Positions 12,196 through 23,232 of a DNA stretch of 64,000 nucleotides are shown piece after piece (the stretch's first letter is position 1; every line of letters starts with the position of its first letter). The translations under genes were made by a program, and so were the position numbers. This DNA is from Mortierella sp. BCC40632 (taxonomy: Eukaryota; Mortierellomycota; Mortierellomycetes; Mortierellales; Mortierellaceae): NCBI GenBank assembly GCA_011634665.1, contig WAEK01000008.1, positions 551,501 through 615,500 on the forward strand, written 5' to 3'. Below the pieces are notes generated by a model, which saw only the letters and a list, made by a program, of their open reading frames with translations, was not told the DNA's origin and did no database searches.

Positions 12196-12757
12196 ATGGC
12201 AAGCGCATACTTTACTGTCAACCAGGTGGCAACCCACAACTCTGAGGTAAAGTAAAAGCTCTACACGTTCTTGCTTTGTATGTCCGATCACTCCATACCC
12301 ATTTTCGTATCTTTCCGAACGACGACTCTTCCCCCCTCCACACACACACACACTGAGAACTCAATACCTTGTTCCCGAACGCGTACTTTTTTTTTTCTTC
12401 TTCTTCTTCTTAGAACGACTGCTGGATTATTGTCCATGATAAGGTCTACGACGTCTCGAACTTCTTAAAGGAACATCCTGGAGGAAAGGTAAATGATGTG
12501 ATTAAAAACAAGAATTGAACTATCTCATTGCAAATGAGCGGAATGAATTCCAATATGATGGATGCTTCTTTCCATCAGATGGAATGATGGCTGCACGAAC
12601 CGGTGTACATGTAATGACACACACTCATGAGGAGAGTGTGGCACCTGCACCGAAAAGGGTTCTTTCCCCGCACGAACCTCGGGGAACTTTGTTCAACACC
12701 GAGCTCCGAAATTCTTCTCCATATTCAAAAAAAAAAAAAAAAAAAAAACCGTCACTC

Positions 12758-12794
<37 letters not shown>

Positions 12795-14623
12795 CTCACA
12801 CGCGTTTCTTCTTACCTCCTGGTTCATAGAAAATCATCCTCAACAATGCTGGAACGGATGCCACCAAGCAGTTTGATGCTTTCCACAATCCAGGTATCTA
12901 CATCCTATCCTTTTCCAATTGTTCATCTCTTGAACTGTTGTCAAAGTGGAGTGTGAGACTCTTGATCTAACCTCGCCATGTCTCTTGTGCCTGTATAGGT
13001 GTCCTTGAAAAGTACGGTGCTCTTTGCATCGGAGCTATCGGGGCTCCTCCCAAGGAGGTTCCTGAACAAAGCCAAAGTGCCGAAGTGGATGATGATGAGC
13101 GTCAATTCGGTGAGATGATTCCATTCGGTGACCCATCTTGGTAAGTTTACTTTTTGTTTTCTTTTCACTTTCTTCATGAGTGAGCAACAAAGAGCAAATA
13201 GGACAAAGATGCCTGACAGCAAAAATCACGTTTGGGGTTTCTTATGATGACTACAGGTACCAAAACTGGGACAGCCCCTACTACAAACACTCTCACCGAG
13301 CTCTTCGCCGTTATCTTCGCAAGTTTGTTGACTCGGAAGTCATTCCATTCGCTCACGAGTGGGACGAGGCCAAACAGGTGCCCATGTTCCTTTTCAAGAA
13401 GTGCGCAGAAATGGGTATCCTTGCTGCTATTGCTGGTAATGGCCACCTCCCAACTGAGTACTTTGACATTGAAGAGACAACCCTGTTCCGAGGCGGTGAT
13501 CAAGCAATTGTCCCACCCAGTGAATTTGATGCCTTCCACTCGTTCATCATCTTTGATGAGCTCTCCAGGTGTGCTTCCGGAGGTGTTCTCTGGGGAATCC
13601 TGGGTGGTCTTGGTATTGGTCTCCCACCTATCATCAAGAACGGTAGTGAGGAGCTCAAGCGAAGGATTGTTCCTGATGTCCTTGCTGGACGAAAGACTAT
13701 CTGCTTGGCGATCACTGAGCCCGCTGCAGGATCCGATGTTGCCAACCTGACCTGTGTCGCGGACGAGCACAACGACGGATTCAATGTTAATGGTGAAAAG
13801 AAATGGATCACAAATGGAACGTTTGCGGATTACTTCACGGTCGCAGTTCGCACTGGTGGAGAGGGTATGGGTGGTGTCAGCTTGTTGGTCATTGAGCGAA
13901 GCATGCCCGGAGTAAGCACACGACAAATGAAGTGCTCTGGAGTCTGGTCTTCAGGAACGGCCTACATTAACTTTGAGGACGTCAAGGTCCCACGCTCGAA
14001 TATTGTTGGAAAGGAGAACCGTGGTTTCAAGTATATCAGTAAGTGTCTAATGCTTTTGAACGGAAGAGTTTGCAAGTAAGTGTTGCTTCATGCTCATCAC
14101 TCGTTACTTTTGTCTACCCAACTGTCCTCTAGTGCACAACTTCAACCACGAACGTATGGGTATTGTTATCCAGGCGAATCGTCTGGCTCGTGTGTGTCTT
14201 GAAGAGGCAATCAAGTATGGTTCGAAGCGCAAGACTTTTGGAGTGAAGCTTATCAACCACCCCGTGTTGAGGAACAAGTTAGCCCACATGGCACGCCAGA
14301 TTGAGGCAACCCATAACTGGATGGAGAATGTTATTTATCAAACCATCACCATTCCTGAGGACCTGCAAATGATTACTCTAGGAGGACCCATTGCCTTGCT
14401 CAAGGCTCAGTCAACACAAACTCTCGAGTACTGTGCAAGAGAGGCGAGTCAGATCTTTGGCGGTTTGGCTTACACGCGTGGAGGCCAGGGAGAAAAGGTG
14501 GAGCGAATCTACCGAGAGGTGCGAGCGTACGCGATCCCTGGAGGATCAGAAGAGATCATGTTGGATCTGGGAATGCGCTCAAGCATCAAGGTTGCTCAGA
14601 CCATGTATGGAGCCAAGCTCTAA
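12196..14623 (+). CDS. Cytochrome b5-acyl-CoA dehydrogenase fusion with peroxisomal C-terminus AKL
   Basis: Six exons: 12196-12246, 12414-12488, 12830-12893, 12999-13140, 13257-14038 and 14133-14623. Every junction keeps phase, giving 534 aa. Residues 1-80 are a cytochrome b5 domain with heme motif EHPGG and a second histidine in DAFH. Residues ~110-534 are an acyl-CoA dehydrogenase: [14 protein letters not shown] and KKWITNG mark the FAD/substrate region, and [12 protein letters not shown] the C-terminal helix bundle. The loop that holds the catalytic Glu in MCAD reads IPGGSEEI, so Gly sits there; a Glu in NHERMG may replace it as in isovaleryl- and long-chain enzymes (inference). The protein ends AKL, a good PTS1, so peroxisomal fatty-acid or branched-chain oxidation is likely. 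A 29-nt poly(A) run follows the stop by 38 bases. Confidence 0.9.
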
Positions 14624-15306
14624 AGGAAGAGGATGTCAACAAGGCATCACCATTCTTGTATGAAAAAAAAAAAAAAAAAAAAAAAAAAAGACTTGTGTAC
14701 ATACATAGCGACACCATAATGTCCCAAGGACACCTCTAGGATAAACATTTGCACGTTGCGGTTGGATAGCAAAAATATTTAACTGACAGCGCAATAAAGC
14801 TTGTAAAATCAGGAAAGTTTGAAGCCAACACTACATCCATTTCGTTTTCTTTGGACTGTGCTACTTTTTACTTTCTGGTCCGTTAGTCACAAAGGAAAAA
14901 AATATACCAAGGACTAAGCTCAGAGACGTTTCAGCAATACACACACAGAGTGTTGTCGACAGAACATGTCAAGCTCGATCAAGGGAAAGCTATGGCTAAA
15001 ATCGAGAAAGACCAAAAGTCAGTGCAAGATGCGCAAAAGCGAAAACAAGGGTTCTTAAACTTTGCCAAAACACTTCCTCATATGTCTGGGGGTATGTGTT
15101 TGCCCATTGGGATACCTCTCTCCTCACTTTGGACAATATGTTCTAATCAACTTTATCAATGGACTATGATCTATTCAAACGCAGACTTTCGCGTACTATT
15201 GCTGTCCTTGAACTCAGTATTGGTATTCTATGTCGAGCCGATGATGATATTTACTTTCTGGAAAGACAACTTGGGCCGCCTCGGCTAATTGGATGAAGTA
15301 CCAACG

Positions 15307-15348
<42 letters not shown>

Positions 15349-16186
15349 CCAGGTCTTCGTGGATAAACAATATAATCAATGGCACCATTTTCGAGGCCCT
15401 TTTGCCAACTGGATCTCAAACAGAAACACAGGTGTTGTAAGTACCCCTAGGGGAGGGGAGGGGAGAAATGGCGCTGAAAGGGTAAAGTATCTACATCACC
15501 CAATTTAACATTATCAAACCGTAAAATCCGGATTACCTCAACTTCAGATGTGATTGCGGACTTGGGAGAGGGGAGTTGCATTTTCTTCTTTATGAAGCAT
15601 CTTTTACCTCCTACCTGGTACCTCGAAAGAATCTGTTAAACGAAGGAGAATACCACTGTGATCAGAGGCATGACTAGCTGTTACTAACAAACCTATTCTG
15701 TATCCTAGGCGTTTCGATCCATTTGGAATAGCGTCTCAACATCTCAGGGTCACTTATTATTCCCATCAAAACCCGCAACAGAAACGGAGGGGGGGATGTC
15801 AAAAGCGAATTCACAGGACACAGTAACACCCGGATCATTTAACTACTATTACATTAAAGTAGTCAATAAGCGGTTCCTATGCTGTCAATATTCCTTGCAG
15901 CTTACACAGTTTGTTTAGGTCTACAGGACACGCGTCGTTGTAGAGATTGGCGACCTTGCGGATGAGTCAAGAAGCATACATGAATATTCGTGCTCGGTTG
16001 AAATGGAATTACTTCTTGCATTGGAAGGACACAAAGCTGCAGACAAGCGCATTCAAAGAGTAGTTTCACCTCTTTTCTTTCAGTCCTTCAATTGTGAATA
16101 GTTTTTAGGCAGACGGGTTTTGCATTCTACATTCAAACGACCTAAGCATTCCCTATCTAGGACCTCCAATCTCTTCCTTCCTCTCT
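14624..16186. other. Intergenic region between convergent genes
   Basis: A 1.56-kb spacer between the ACAD gene (+) and ORC3 (-). It contains poly(A) at 14661-14689 and a 39-nt poly(A) at 15307-15345. A frame at 14950-15288 begins with a plausible Lys-rich helical stretch but becomes unlikely protein and has no intron signals that extend it. Nothing else is recognisable. Confidence 0.5.
15307..15345. repeat. Poly(A) tract, 39 nt
   Basis: The longest homopolymer in the window, in the spacer between the ACAD and ORC3 genes. Confidence 0.95.
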
Positions 16187-19100
16187 TCAGACCGTGGTTA
16201 TTACACAGAATTGAATGGGGTCCGATTCTTTTTTTTTTTTTTGAAATCGTCTTGTCCCTTTAAAAATGTTGCCCCATGTCAGTCGCATAACATGATCTGT
16301 CTTTCGACTGGTTGGCTTGATAAAGCCCATGAACTGCAGCTCTGCAACTCCACTAATAAACCGGGCTTGCACCTCCTTTTGATCCAGACCTCCATGATCC
16401 TCCTCCTCCTCATCATCCTCTTCCTGCTCATCATCCTCGATCATATCCTCGTCTGAGTACGCACCTACGGCAGACCGCCTCCGTTTCTGAGGCGTTTTCT
16501 TCTTTGGCTTGATAGCCTTGGACTTGGATTTCTTTTTGGACGCCCTAGAGGGCTGACCACGCTCCAGAATCATACCGAATGCAGTGAACCAATCGTACAT
16601 GTTGATCATACGCCCACACTCGACATAGAGCTTGTAGAGAATGCAGGTGTCGTGCTGTGTTGGCAAGACCAACTCTGCCAGGTTGGATCCAGCTCCTGCG
16701 GCTGTCATGTCCCTTTGACAGCATTCACAGTTCAGGTATTGTTCAGGTTGACCGAGTGCCATCTGAACCGAGGCACGAGGCTGAGGAAGGAACGCCTATT
16801 CCGATACAAAAAAATTAAAAAATTGAAAAGGGTTAAGACTCAATAATCACAGATCAAGAACGTTGGTTTAATCCAATTCCCAAGCAAGATGAAAATTACC
16901 TTTTGTTGGATAGTGATTTGAGAATAGTAAAAAACCTCATTGAGCGGAAGCTTTGTGTAGCAATCCAGATACGTGCTAAGTTTCAATGCAGATGGAGACA
17001 AAAAGGATGCCAAGCGTTAAAAAAAAAAAAAAAACATCTTTGAATGCATCCAGTGAACCGCGGGAAAAGCTTTTACCTAAACAGCCTCGTCATCGTTTCA
17101 TCAATTTCCTTGACCAAAAGTGTGTAAGCACCTAAAGCTCCCTTAGGCAATCGTGCAGTCTCTCTCGTCTTCTTTGCAATCCTTGTCTGTCTTCTCTCTG
17201 CTTCGTTAGCGTTCAAACTAACCAGTTTCCGCTTCTTGACGATTGGAGCCTTGGTCACTTCGTTGTTGAATGAGTGCTCCATGGTACCTGTATTGGTATC
17301 CTGACTATGGATTACCTCGTTTCCATCATCAGCATTCTCTAGGTTGTCTTCCATCTCACTACTGCTTGTCACTGAATCTTCGCTCACCACATCAAGCAAG
17401 CTCACTAGGCGATCCCGGATGCTCTGGATAACAGCTATTTCCTTGTCCATTGTATTTCCTTGCTCTCCATTATAGATCGATCGATACTGCGTCGAGTTTT
17501 TGAACAATTCGAGCCACTCCTCCACAAACACCATCATTTCGTTCGAGTTCATTTTTCTAAAGAGGTAAAAAAAAAAAAAAAAAAAAAAAAAAGATAGATA
17601 GTGAGAAAGCATGTGTTTCAAGTTGAACAGGAGTTTCCAAGATTACTCAGAATGCTCAATCCCAGCCTTTGGCTTGCTGTGTGTGCATGTGTGCATGTGT
17701 GTGTTTGCCTCTCTTTTCTCCCTTTCTCTTACCTGACAAGCGTCATTAGAAACGTAATATGACTTGAATTTGTCAAGTTTCCCTCCAGAGCCATAAAATA
17801 CAATGTGCGCTTCGATCGCTTTAAAATGGAAATCGAGAACTTTGACTGAACAAACCAGAGAAACTCAAACATCAACGAGAAGTTGCTTCGGTAGGTCTGA
17901 ATATCTTGAGTCCATTCTGGGATTTGTAGGGTCAAAAACTCGTCATCTTTCAAAAGCATCTCGGCTTCTTGTGGGTCTTGCTCGACTTTGGACTCTACAA
18001 GCCTACGGGGGAAAAAAGAAAAGAAAAGAAGGGGTGAGTAAGGAGTGAAATGGACTTTTCTAGACTCTACAACAACAGTGGGCCAATTTGAGTCGCTACC
18101 TTTGAAAAGACGAGAGCATCCTGATATGGTCAAAGTGAGCTTTTCCAAGGTATTCCATCGCGGTGCTCTGAGCAGAGAGTGACCGATCGCAGAGTATACT
18201 TAGAGGATTCGCGTAGTAATGATGCATTACAATATACTACTGGGAGGGGATGCGCGCAAAAAAAAAAAAAAAAAAAAAATGTGTCGGAGCAAATAGATGA
18301 GTTTTGAAGGCACCGTTCGAGATTTCGCGAAGATTTCCTAAAGAGATGGAGAGAAGAGAAGCGAGAGATAAACCATGAGCAGGTCCATGTAAACAGTACC
18401 TTCAAATTGGCAACGTATCCTCCAACAGAAAAGTTGTAATGCATAAACTGGTCAATCAGCTGCTTGAGAGGCAAAGGTCCGACCATCAGCCCCACATTGG
18501 CCTGAATAAACAAATCCTCGATAATCGCCGTAAGGCACTCGCTCGACTGTTGCATTTGAAATTTACGCGTCTGAAGCATGCACATCACAGATTTTGGTAG
18601 ACCCTGGTGCAAGGCATCAATCGAGGTCGCAAGACCCATCAAGAACACAAATGGTATCCGGTCTTGATAGTTGCTGCAAATCGTAAGAAGATCCTGAAGG
18701 GTCTGTTGGTCAAAACTTTCAAAGTCCTGGATGATGACTACAAGTGTTTGTGTCGGGCTCCTTTGCTGCTCAGTCCCAGTATTCTTTTTGCTTTGGTGTT
18801 TAGTGCTGCTGCAAAGCGACTGGTACCATTTTTCGAGGACAATCATGTCATAGTTTTGAAGTCGCAGACCCTCAGAATAGGGATTAGTGGCTCCTTCTAC
18901 CTCGAGAGCCAGGAATTGGTCGATCATGGATTTGAGAGCTGTTTTCAAGTTGGGGCAATCTTTTGACTGGAGAATCACGACATGGTTCTTAGATTGAGAC
19001 GTTCTCGCAGTAGGTAATGTCGATGCCTCTAAATTTTCTTGAGAAAGAAGTGTGTCGGATAGCGCAGCCTGAGGAGGGGTTGGAGAGGATAGTGTTGTAG

Positions 19101-19597
19101 CAATCTGTCGGAAAAGCAAATCGTGGTCTGGAACGTTGATTCCAGCAAATACTAGTCCAGTTGGTAGCTCTTTGATAGGCATAGCTCTATAACAGACGTA
19201 GGAATGTGAATAGTGAAGCCAAAGGGGCGGTTGGAAAACAGTCCAAGTGTAATCTGCGATGTACCTCTAGTTACCTTGTTACTGCTCGATTGTATGCATT
19301 CTCAACGAAACTGTAGATCGCTGACAAAGCAATGGTATTCATATTCAGCATGATGTTCTACTTTTTAGAAAAAAGACAAAAAGAAGCAGCAACTGAGAAC
19401 CCTGAAAAAAAATCATAAAATACACATTGGATGGCGAAGCTCTGTTCCTGAAGCGAGACTACAACATACCTCGATTCTTGCCTCCATTTGCTCCCATTCT
19501 TTAGTAAAAAGCGAGTGTCGAAGCTCAGTGGCCTCCCATGGCTCATTTACATCGAAAAGCTGCTGGAATCCATCGAGTCGGAAATGATCGGTGCCTC
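16187..19597 (-). CDS. ORC3: Origin recognition complex subunit 3 (ORC3), 5' end unresolved
   Basis: Replication-origin licensing subunit. Exons on the minus strand: 19470-19597, 19275-19357, 18400-19186, 18100-18236, 17733-18002, 17077-17556, 16900-16975 and 16187-16795; all junctions keep phase. The conserved ORC3 N-terminal core is clear: LPTGLVFAGINVPDHDLLF, VVILQSKDCPNLKTAL, TLVVIIQDFESFDQQTLQD, FVFLMGLATSIDALHQ, then HHYYANPLSILC and HIRMLSSFQR. The C-terminal winged-helix part ends near VMRLTWGNIFK, followed by a Lys-rich tail encoded by 14 consecutive A residues (T on plus, 16229-16242). The acidic/basic linker with KKKSKSK and EEDDEEEEDHGG is typical. The start codon is not found: an upstream piece 19717-19828 (AVFLIEPANAPS) joins in phase but may belong to the adjacent retroelement fossil. 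The last intact exon boundary is therefore 19597. Confidence 0.92.
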
Positions 19598-19829
19598 CTA
19601 TTGTAAATGCAGAACATCTCTACGAGTCAGACATGAATGAAACCAAGAACATGAACGTAGAGAAACCCATGGCATTCACTTGAACACTCCCCTATCCTCT
19701 GCCGCAATTGGAATACCTTGGGCATGACGCGTTTTTCCATCTTTTCCTTTTCCTTTTCCTTTAGCAGAGTTCAGCGCCTTGGCTTTGCTATTGCTCGGCG
19801 CATTCGCAGGTTCGATCAGGAAGACAGCC

Positions 19830-20840
19830 TATTTGCATTCATGTCGCTTATCGATAAATACGTTGTGTTGGAGTAGGCCTGAGCAAGCGAGTAAACAATG
19901 GCCCTGTGCCATGCTTGTTCCACATACATCCGTGAGAGAGTCGTATTCATCCATGTCGAGTGCCAACTGAACAAGCGAGTTTGTGCCTCTTCTCTCTCAG
20001 AGTCGCAAAAGGAATAATTGGCTGATCGCCAAGCCACGATTTCTAGGAACTATGAAGGTTGTAGAGCAAGGGCGGTTAAGATGCAGTTCTCTGGTCTCGC
20101 TCTCCGAGACAAGCACAGTCCTGTGCCTTGTGGCCATTACTTTGGCATTGAGCGCAGAGGAGGGATTGTCAGCTTGGGTATTCTACGACGGTATGTCTGT
20201 CTCTTGCAGAAGGAGCATGGGGGTTTGCCGTCAAGGTTGAAGGATAGAGGGCGGTTGTTCTATAGCTCGGCGAGGACTGTTGAGTCCTGCCTCAATGGCT
20301 CTTCATCGGCTTCCATATCGATATAGACGAAAGCTCTTCCAGTATGGGGCTCGAGCGGAGCAAGTAAGACATATGGTAAAGTGATTTTGGCGACCGATTC
20401 GAAGCGCTCGAAAGCTCCAATGAGGGCGGCCTGGAGACGCTCAATCTAGTTACATTCGGCTAAGATTTCAACGCTGTTAGCAAAGATTCTCTGAATGGTG
20501 ACATTCGTGGGTGTAGTGGCTATCGCTAGATATTGATTGTCCTTGAGGAGGACTGGGTTCGTCAATGCCTGTTCAGCACTGGTGTTGTTTAGGTCCGATC
20601 TGTTCGTGCACCGCCTTCAAAAATTCCAAGAGAAATGTCTCTCCTGGGAGATCTGTGTTGGCCGCTGAGGGTCTGGAGATATTGTCCTGAGGTAGCTTTG
20701 TTTGATGTGCAAATCTTCCTAGATCTTTATGGGTGTACACTGTTTTCTGAAAGAAGACAGGTTTATTTCTATGGAGAGCGTCTCTGCGCGAGATGCCTGC
20801 ATAGGTGGGGGTAAGGAGGAACCCTGCGTACTTGATGGTC
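19830..20840 (-). mobile_element. Decayed retroelement gag/ORF1 fragment with CCHC zinc knuckles
   Basis: On the minus strand, translations give long coherent pieces broken by stops and frameshifts. In order they include ALTNPVLLKDNQYLAIATT, ITLPYVLLAPLEPHTGRAFV, YIDMEADEEPLRQDSTVLAE and NRPLSFNLDGKPPCSFCKR. A perfect zinc knuckle follows, CAQCQSNGHKAQDC (C-x2-C-x4-H-x4-C), at 20115-20156. A preceding knuckle at about 20176-20217 is broken: a frameshift splits it and the last Cys position reads Tyr. Paired knuckles after an RRM-like or capsid-like region are typical of fungal LINE ORF1 and LTR gag proteins. No reverse transcriptase, LTR or poly(A) tail boundary is visible nearby. The fragment sits exactly where the 5' end of ORC3 is expected. 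Confidence 0.6.
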
Positions 20841-20942
20841 GCAGGCTAAAGAAAAGAGGCAACTGGTTTCCCTGGGCGCGTTTTTTTATTCCGCCTCGAA
20901 TGGAATGCCCTTAAGAAGAGCCAATCAATTCAACAACGAGAC

Positions 20943-22329
20943 ATGTCAGAGTCTCAGAAGCACAAAAAAAAACCTCCCTCCTCTACCTCCTTGACTCGGA
21001 CTTCTTCTAAAACAGCAGACCAAGCAACAATGGCCGATCATCACCGACATGGAGGCTGGACATCTGGACAAGGATCAGACACAAACTCAACAGGAGGAAG
21101 GACAGGCACTACCTCCTCTCCTTCCTCTTCTACTTCTTCCTCTTCGACTCCGTCAACTTCATCGTTCATGTCCAAGTTCTATACCCCCATGAACCCGACT
21201 GCATTTACACCTGTATCCAACAATCCATCTACTGTGGCATCTAACCCACCACCACCACAACAACAATCACAGGTGACTTCGTCATGGCAACCATACCCTC
21301 ATTCCCAGGATGTATCAGTGCCTCATTTTGTTTCTGCCTTTCGTGGCGCGGCAACCGTCAACTCATTAACCGCCCAGTCTCAATCCTCTGCTGGACCTGA
21401 CTTTGGGGGATCAAGGTCAGGGATGGCAACAACAGCGACCAGTACACCACCAACTGGACCATCCTTGGGTGCAGGTGCTGCGCTTGTCCTGGCTAACCTC
21501 ACCGCTCTCCCAGGATTCCTCTCAGAACAGGCGATCCAAGAGGCACGTCAAGGGTATGAGGCAACGACTCGACAACAATATCAACTGCCACAACCACCTC
21601 ATCCGCAACAACAGCCTTCGTTTTCGCGAGACTCTCAGAGTTTACCCCACACTCAGGCTGGATGGGCTTATCCTGGCACGCATCCAGGTTGGCATGGGCC
21701 TCAAAGTGGAGACAGTCAACCAGTCCATTCATCCGAATTATCTGTATACCCATCACCTGGAAGCACACCCTCTTCAGCGCCTTCTCAGGAGCATTGGGTG
21801 AATCCTCCAATGGCCCAAGCACAACCTACTCCACAACGCACTCCGACACAGTCGATCGATCCAACACCTTCACCTTCACCATCACCCTCTCCTCTGCCGC
21901 AACCACAGCCACAAACAGGACAAGAGTCCAAGTCTGAGGCTGTGATTTCAGTAAAGGAAGAGTATTTGGGGAAGGGTGGTAGGATCACACCATTGCTCTT
22001 GAAACGACTGGCTGAATTAGTGGAACAGGATACAGAAGCAGGCGGCCCATTATTGTCAGAGATTCGACGACTACGACAACGACAGGTAAAGAAGATATAT
22101 ATAAATAAACTCAATGAGGCATGTGAAGGCAGCTGTGGAGGGAGAGACACTGGCTACTCAACGCTGGCAAGCGACAACAATAAACAATATTTCTTTCTGT
22201 ATAGCATGACACGGAAAGATCACTCTTTGAGGAGCGCCAGGCATTGGTCGAGCAACACAAGAAGGACTTGGTCCAGCTACAGGCAAGGTAAAGTATACCC
22301 ATGGAAGCAGGAATGGATGGGGGCGAGGG

Positions 22330-22360
<31 letters not shown>

Positions 22361-23029
22361 ATCTTTCCCCTTGGTTCCCTTTGCTATGCCCTTCTCTTTT
22401 CATCTTCCTTCTTTTTTATACCCTATGGATCACCCGATTCCTTTCGTTGTGAGATCCTATTAGTTTCTTTTTTTTTTTTTTTTTTGTTCCATTAGCTTGG
22501 TGCTTTGCGGATCCACACAAAAAGAAAGAAAGAAAAAAAAAATAAAGATGCTATGATTGACTCTATACAATGTAGTGGTCATCTCTTCCGCTTCGTTTTT
22601 TTTCTAACTCGTATCCCTTCCCTACAAAATATACTCTTGTATATACATCCCTCCTCCTCCCCCCCCAAAAAAAAAACTCTCTATCTCTCTCTTCTCTACA
22701 TGCGGATCAAATTCATTCCTTCATTTTTCTTCTCACTTCATCCCTTGGCCCCTCCTTCTCTCCTTTTCCTATCTTTTTATTGGCTCAACAGCGAGATCCT
22801 TGGCATAGATGTGTCCTCCAAGATGCGCGAGACCAAGAGACGACACCGTCAAGAATTAACCCAGCTGGACAAACGAGTCCTAGGCCAGATCGATCATGAA
22901 ATCATGATAGTCCAAGAATCTCTCGAAAAGTCCAAGGTCCCTACCATGACCTGTACCACAGACCCAACTCAGATTTCGGCCCAAATTAAGGTGCTCCGCC
23001 TTTTAGAAGACATGTTTCTCCAGACTTGA
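20943..23029 (+). CDS. DGCR6-family-like protein with long low-complexity N-terminus
   Basis: Three exons: 20943-22085, 22205-22287 and 22792-23029, in phase, 487 aa. Residues 1-340 are Ser/Thr/Pro/Gln-rich and probably disordered, with a hydrophobic patch LTALPGFLSEQAIQEARQ. The C-terminal ~150 residues (GGRITPLLLKRLAELVEQDT to the end) are helical. The segment LTQLDKRVLGQIDHEIMIVQ followed by LEKSKVPTMTCTTDP and a final QIKVLRLLEDM matches the DGCR6 pattern (DQKxVLELDxxVxxQQxxLEKAGVxxFxVTTxP) closely by eye. DGCR6 proteins are poorly understood in animals, so no function is assigned. The second intron (22288-22791) is long and full of poly(A)/poly(T). It is convergent with the ABC transporter, with 203 bp between the two stop codons. 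Confidence 0.7.
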
Positions 23030-23232
23030 TTCTTATAGTAATTTGCGACATTTATTAGAATGTAGTGTAAATGGTTGGTCGCGACTTGGGAATGAATATT
23101 TGATGAGGGATGCATAGGCGATGCATATGCAATAGGAAATGCCATATATATGTATAAAAAAAAATACCGAGAGGACGCTTTAAAGCAATGTCCTTGGGGA
23201 ATCAGACAAGTTCAACAACTTGAATTTGCTTT

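Noticed and set aside
11772..12245. Plus-strand frame of 157 codons upstream of the ACAD start
   Set aside because: It is Ser/Leu/Phe-rich translation of CTTT/CT-repeat leader DNA. The real start is ATG at 12196, whose frame gives the b5 domain.
14661..14689. Poly(A) run just after the ACAD stop as a possible sign of a processed gene copy
   Set aside because: The ACAD gene has five introns in phase, so it is not a retrocopy; the run is one of many in the region.
14950..15288. Plus-strand frame starting with a Lys-rich helix
   Set aside because: Only the first ~40 residues look protein-like; the rest is hydrophobic and unlikely, and no exon continues it.
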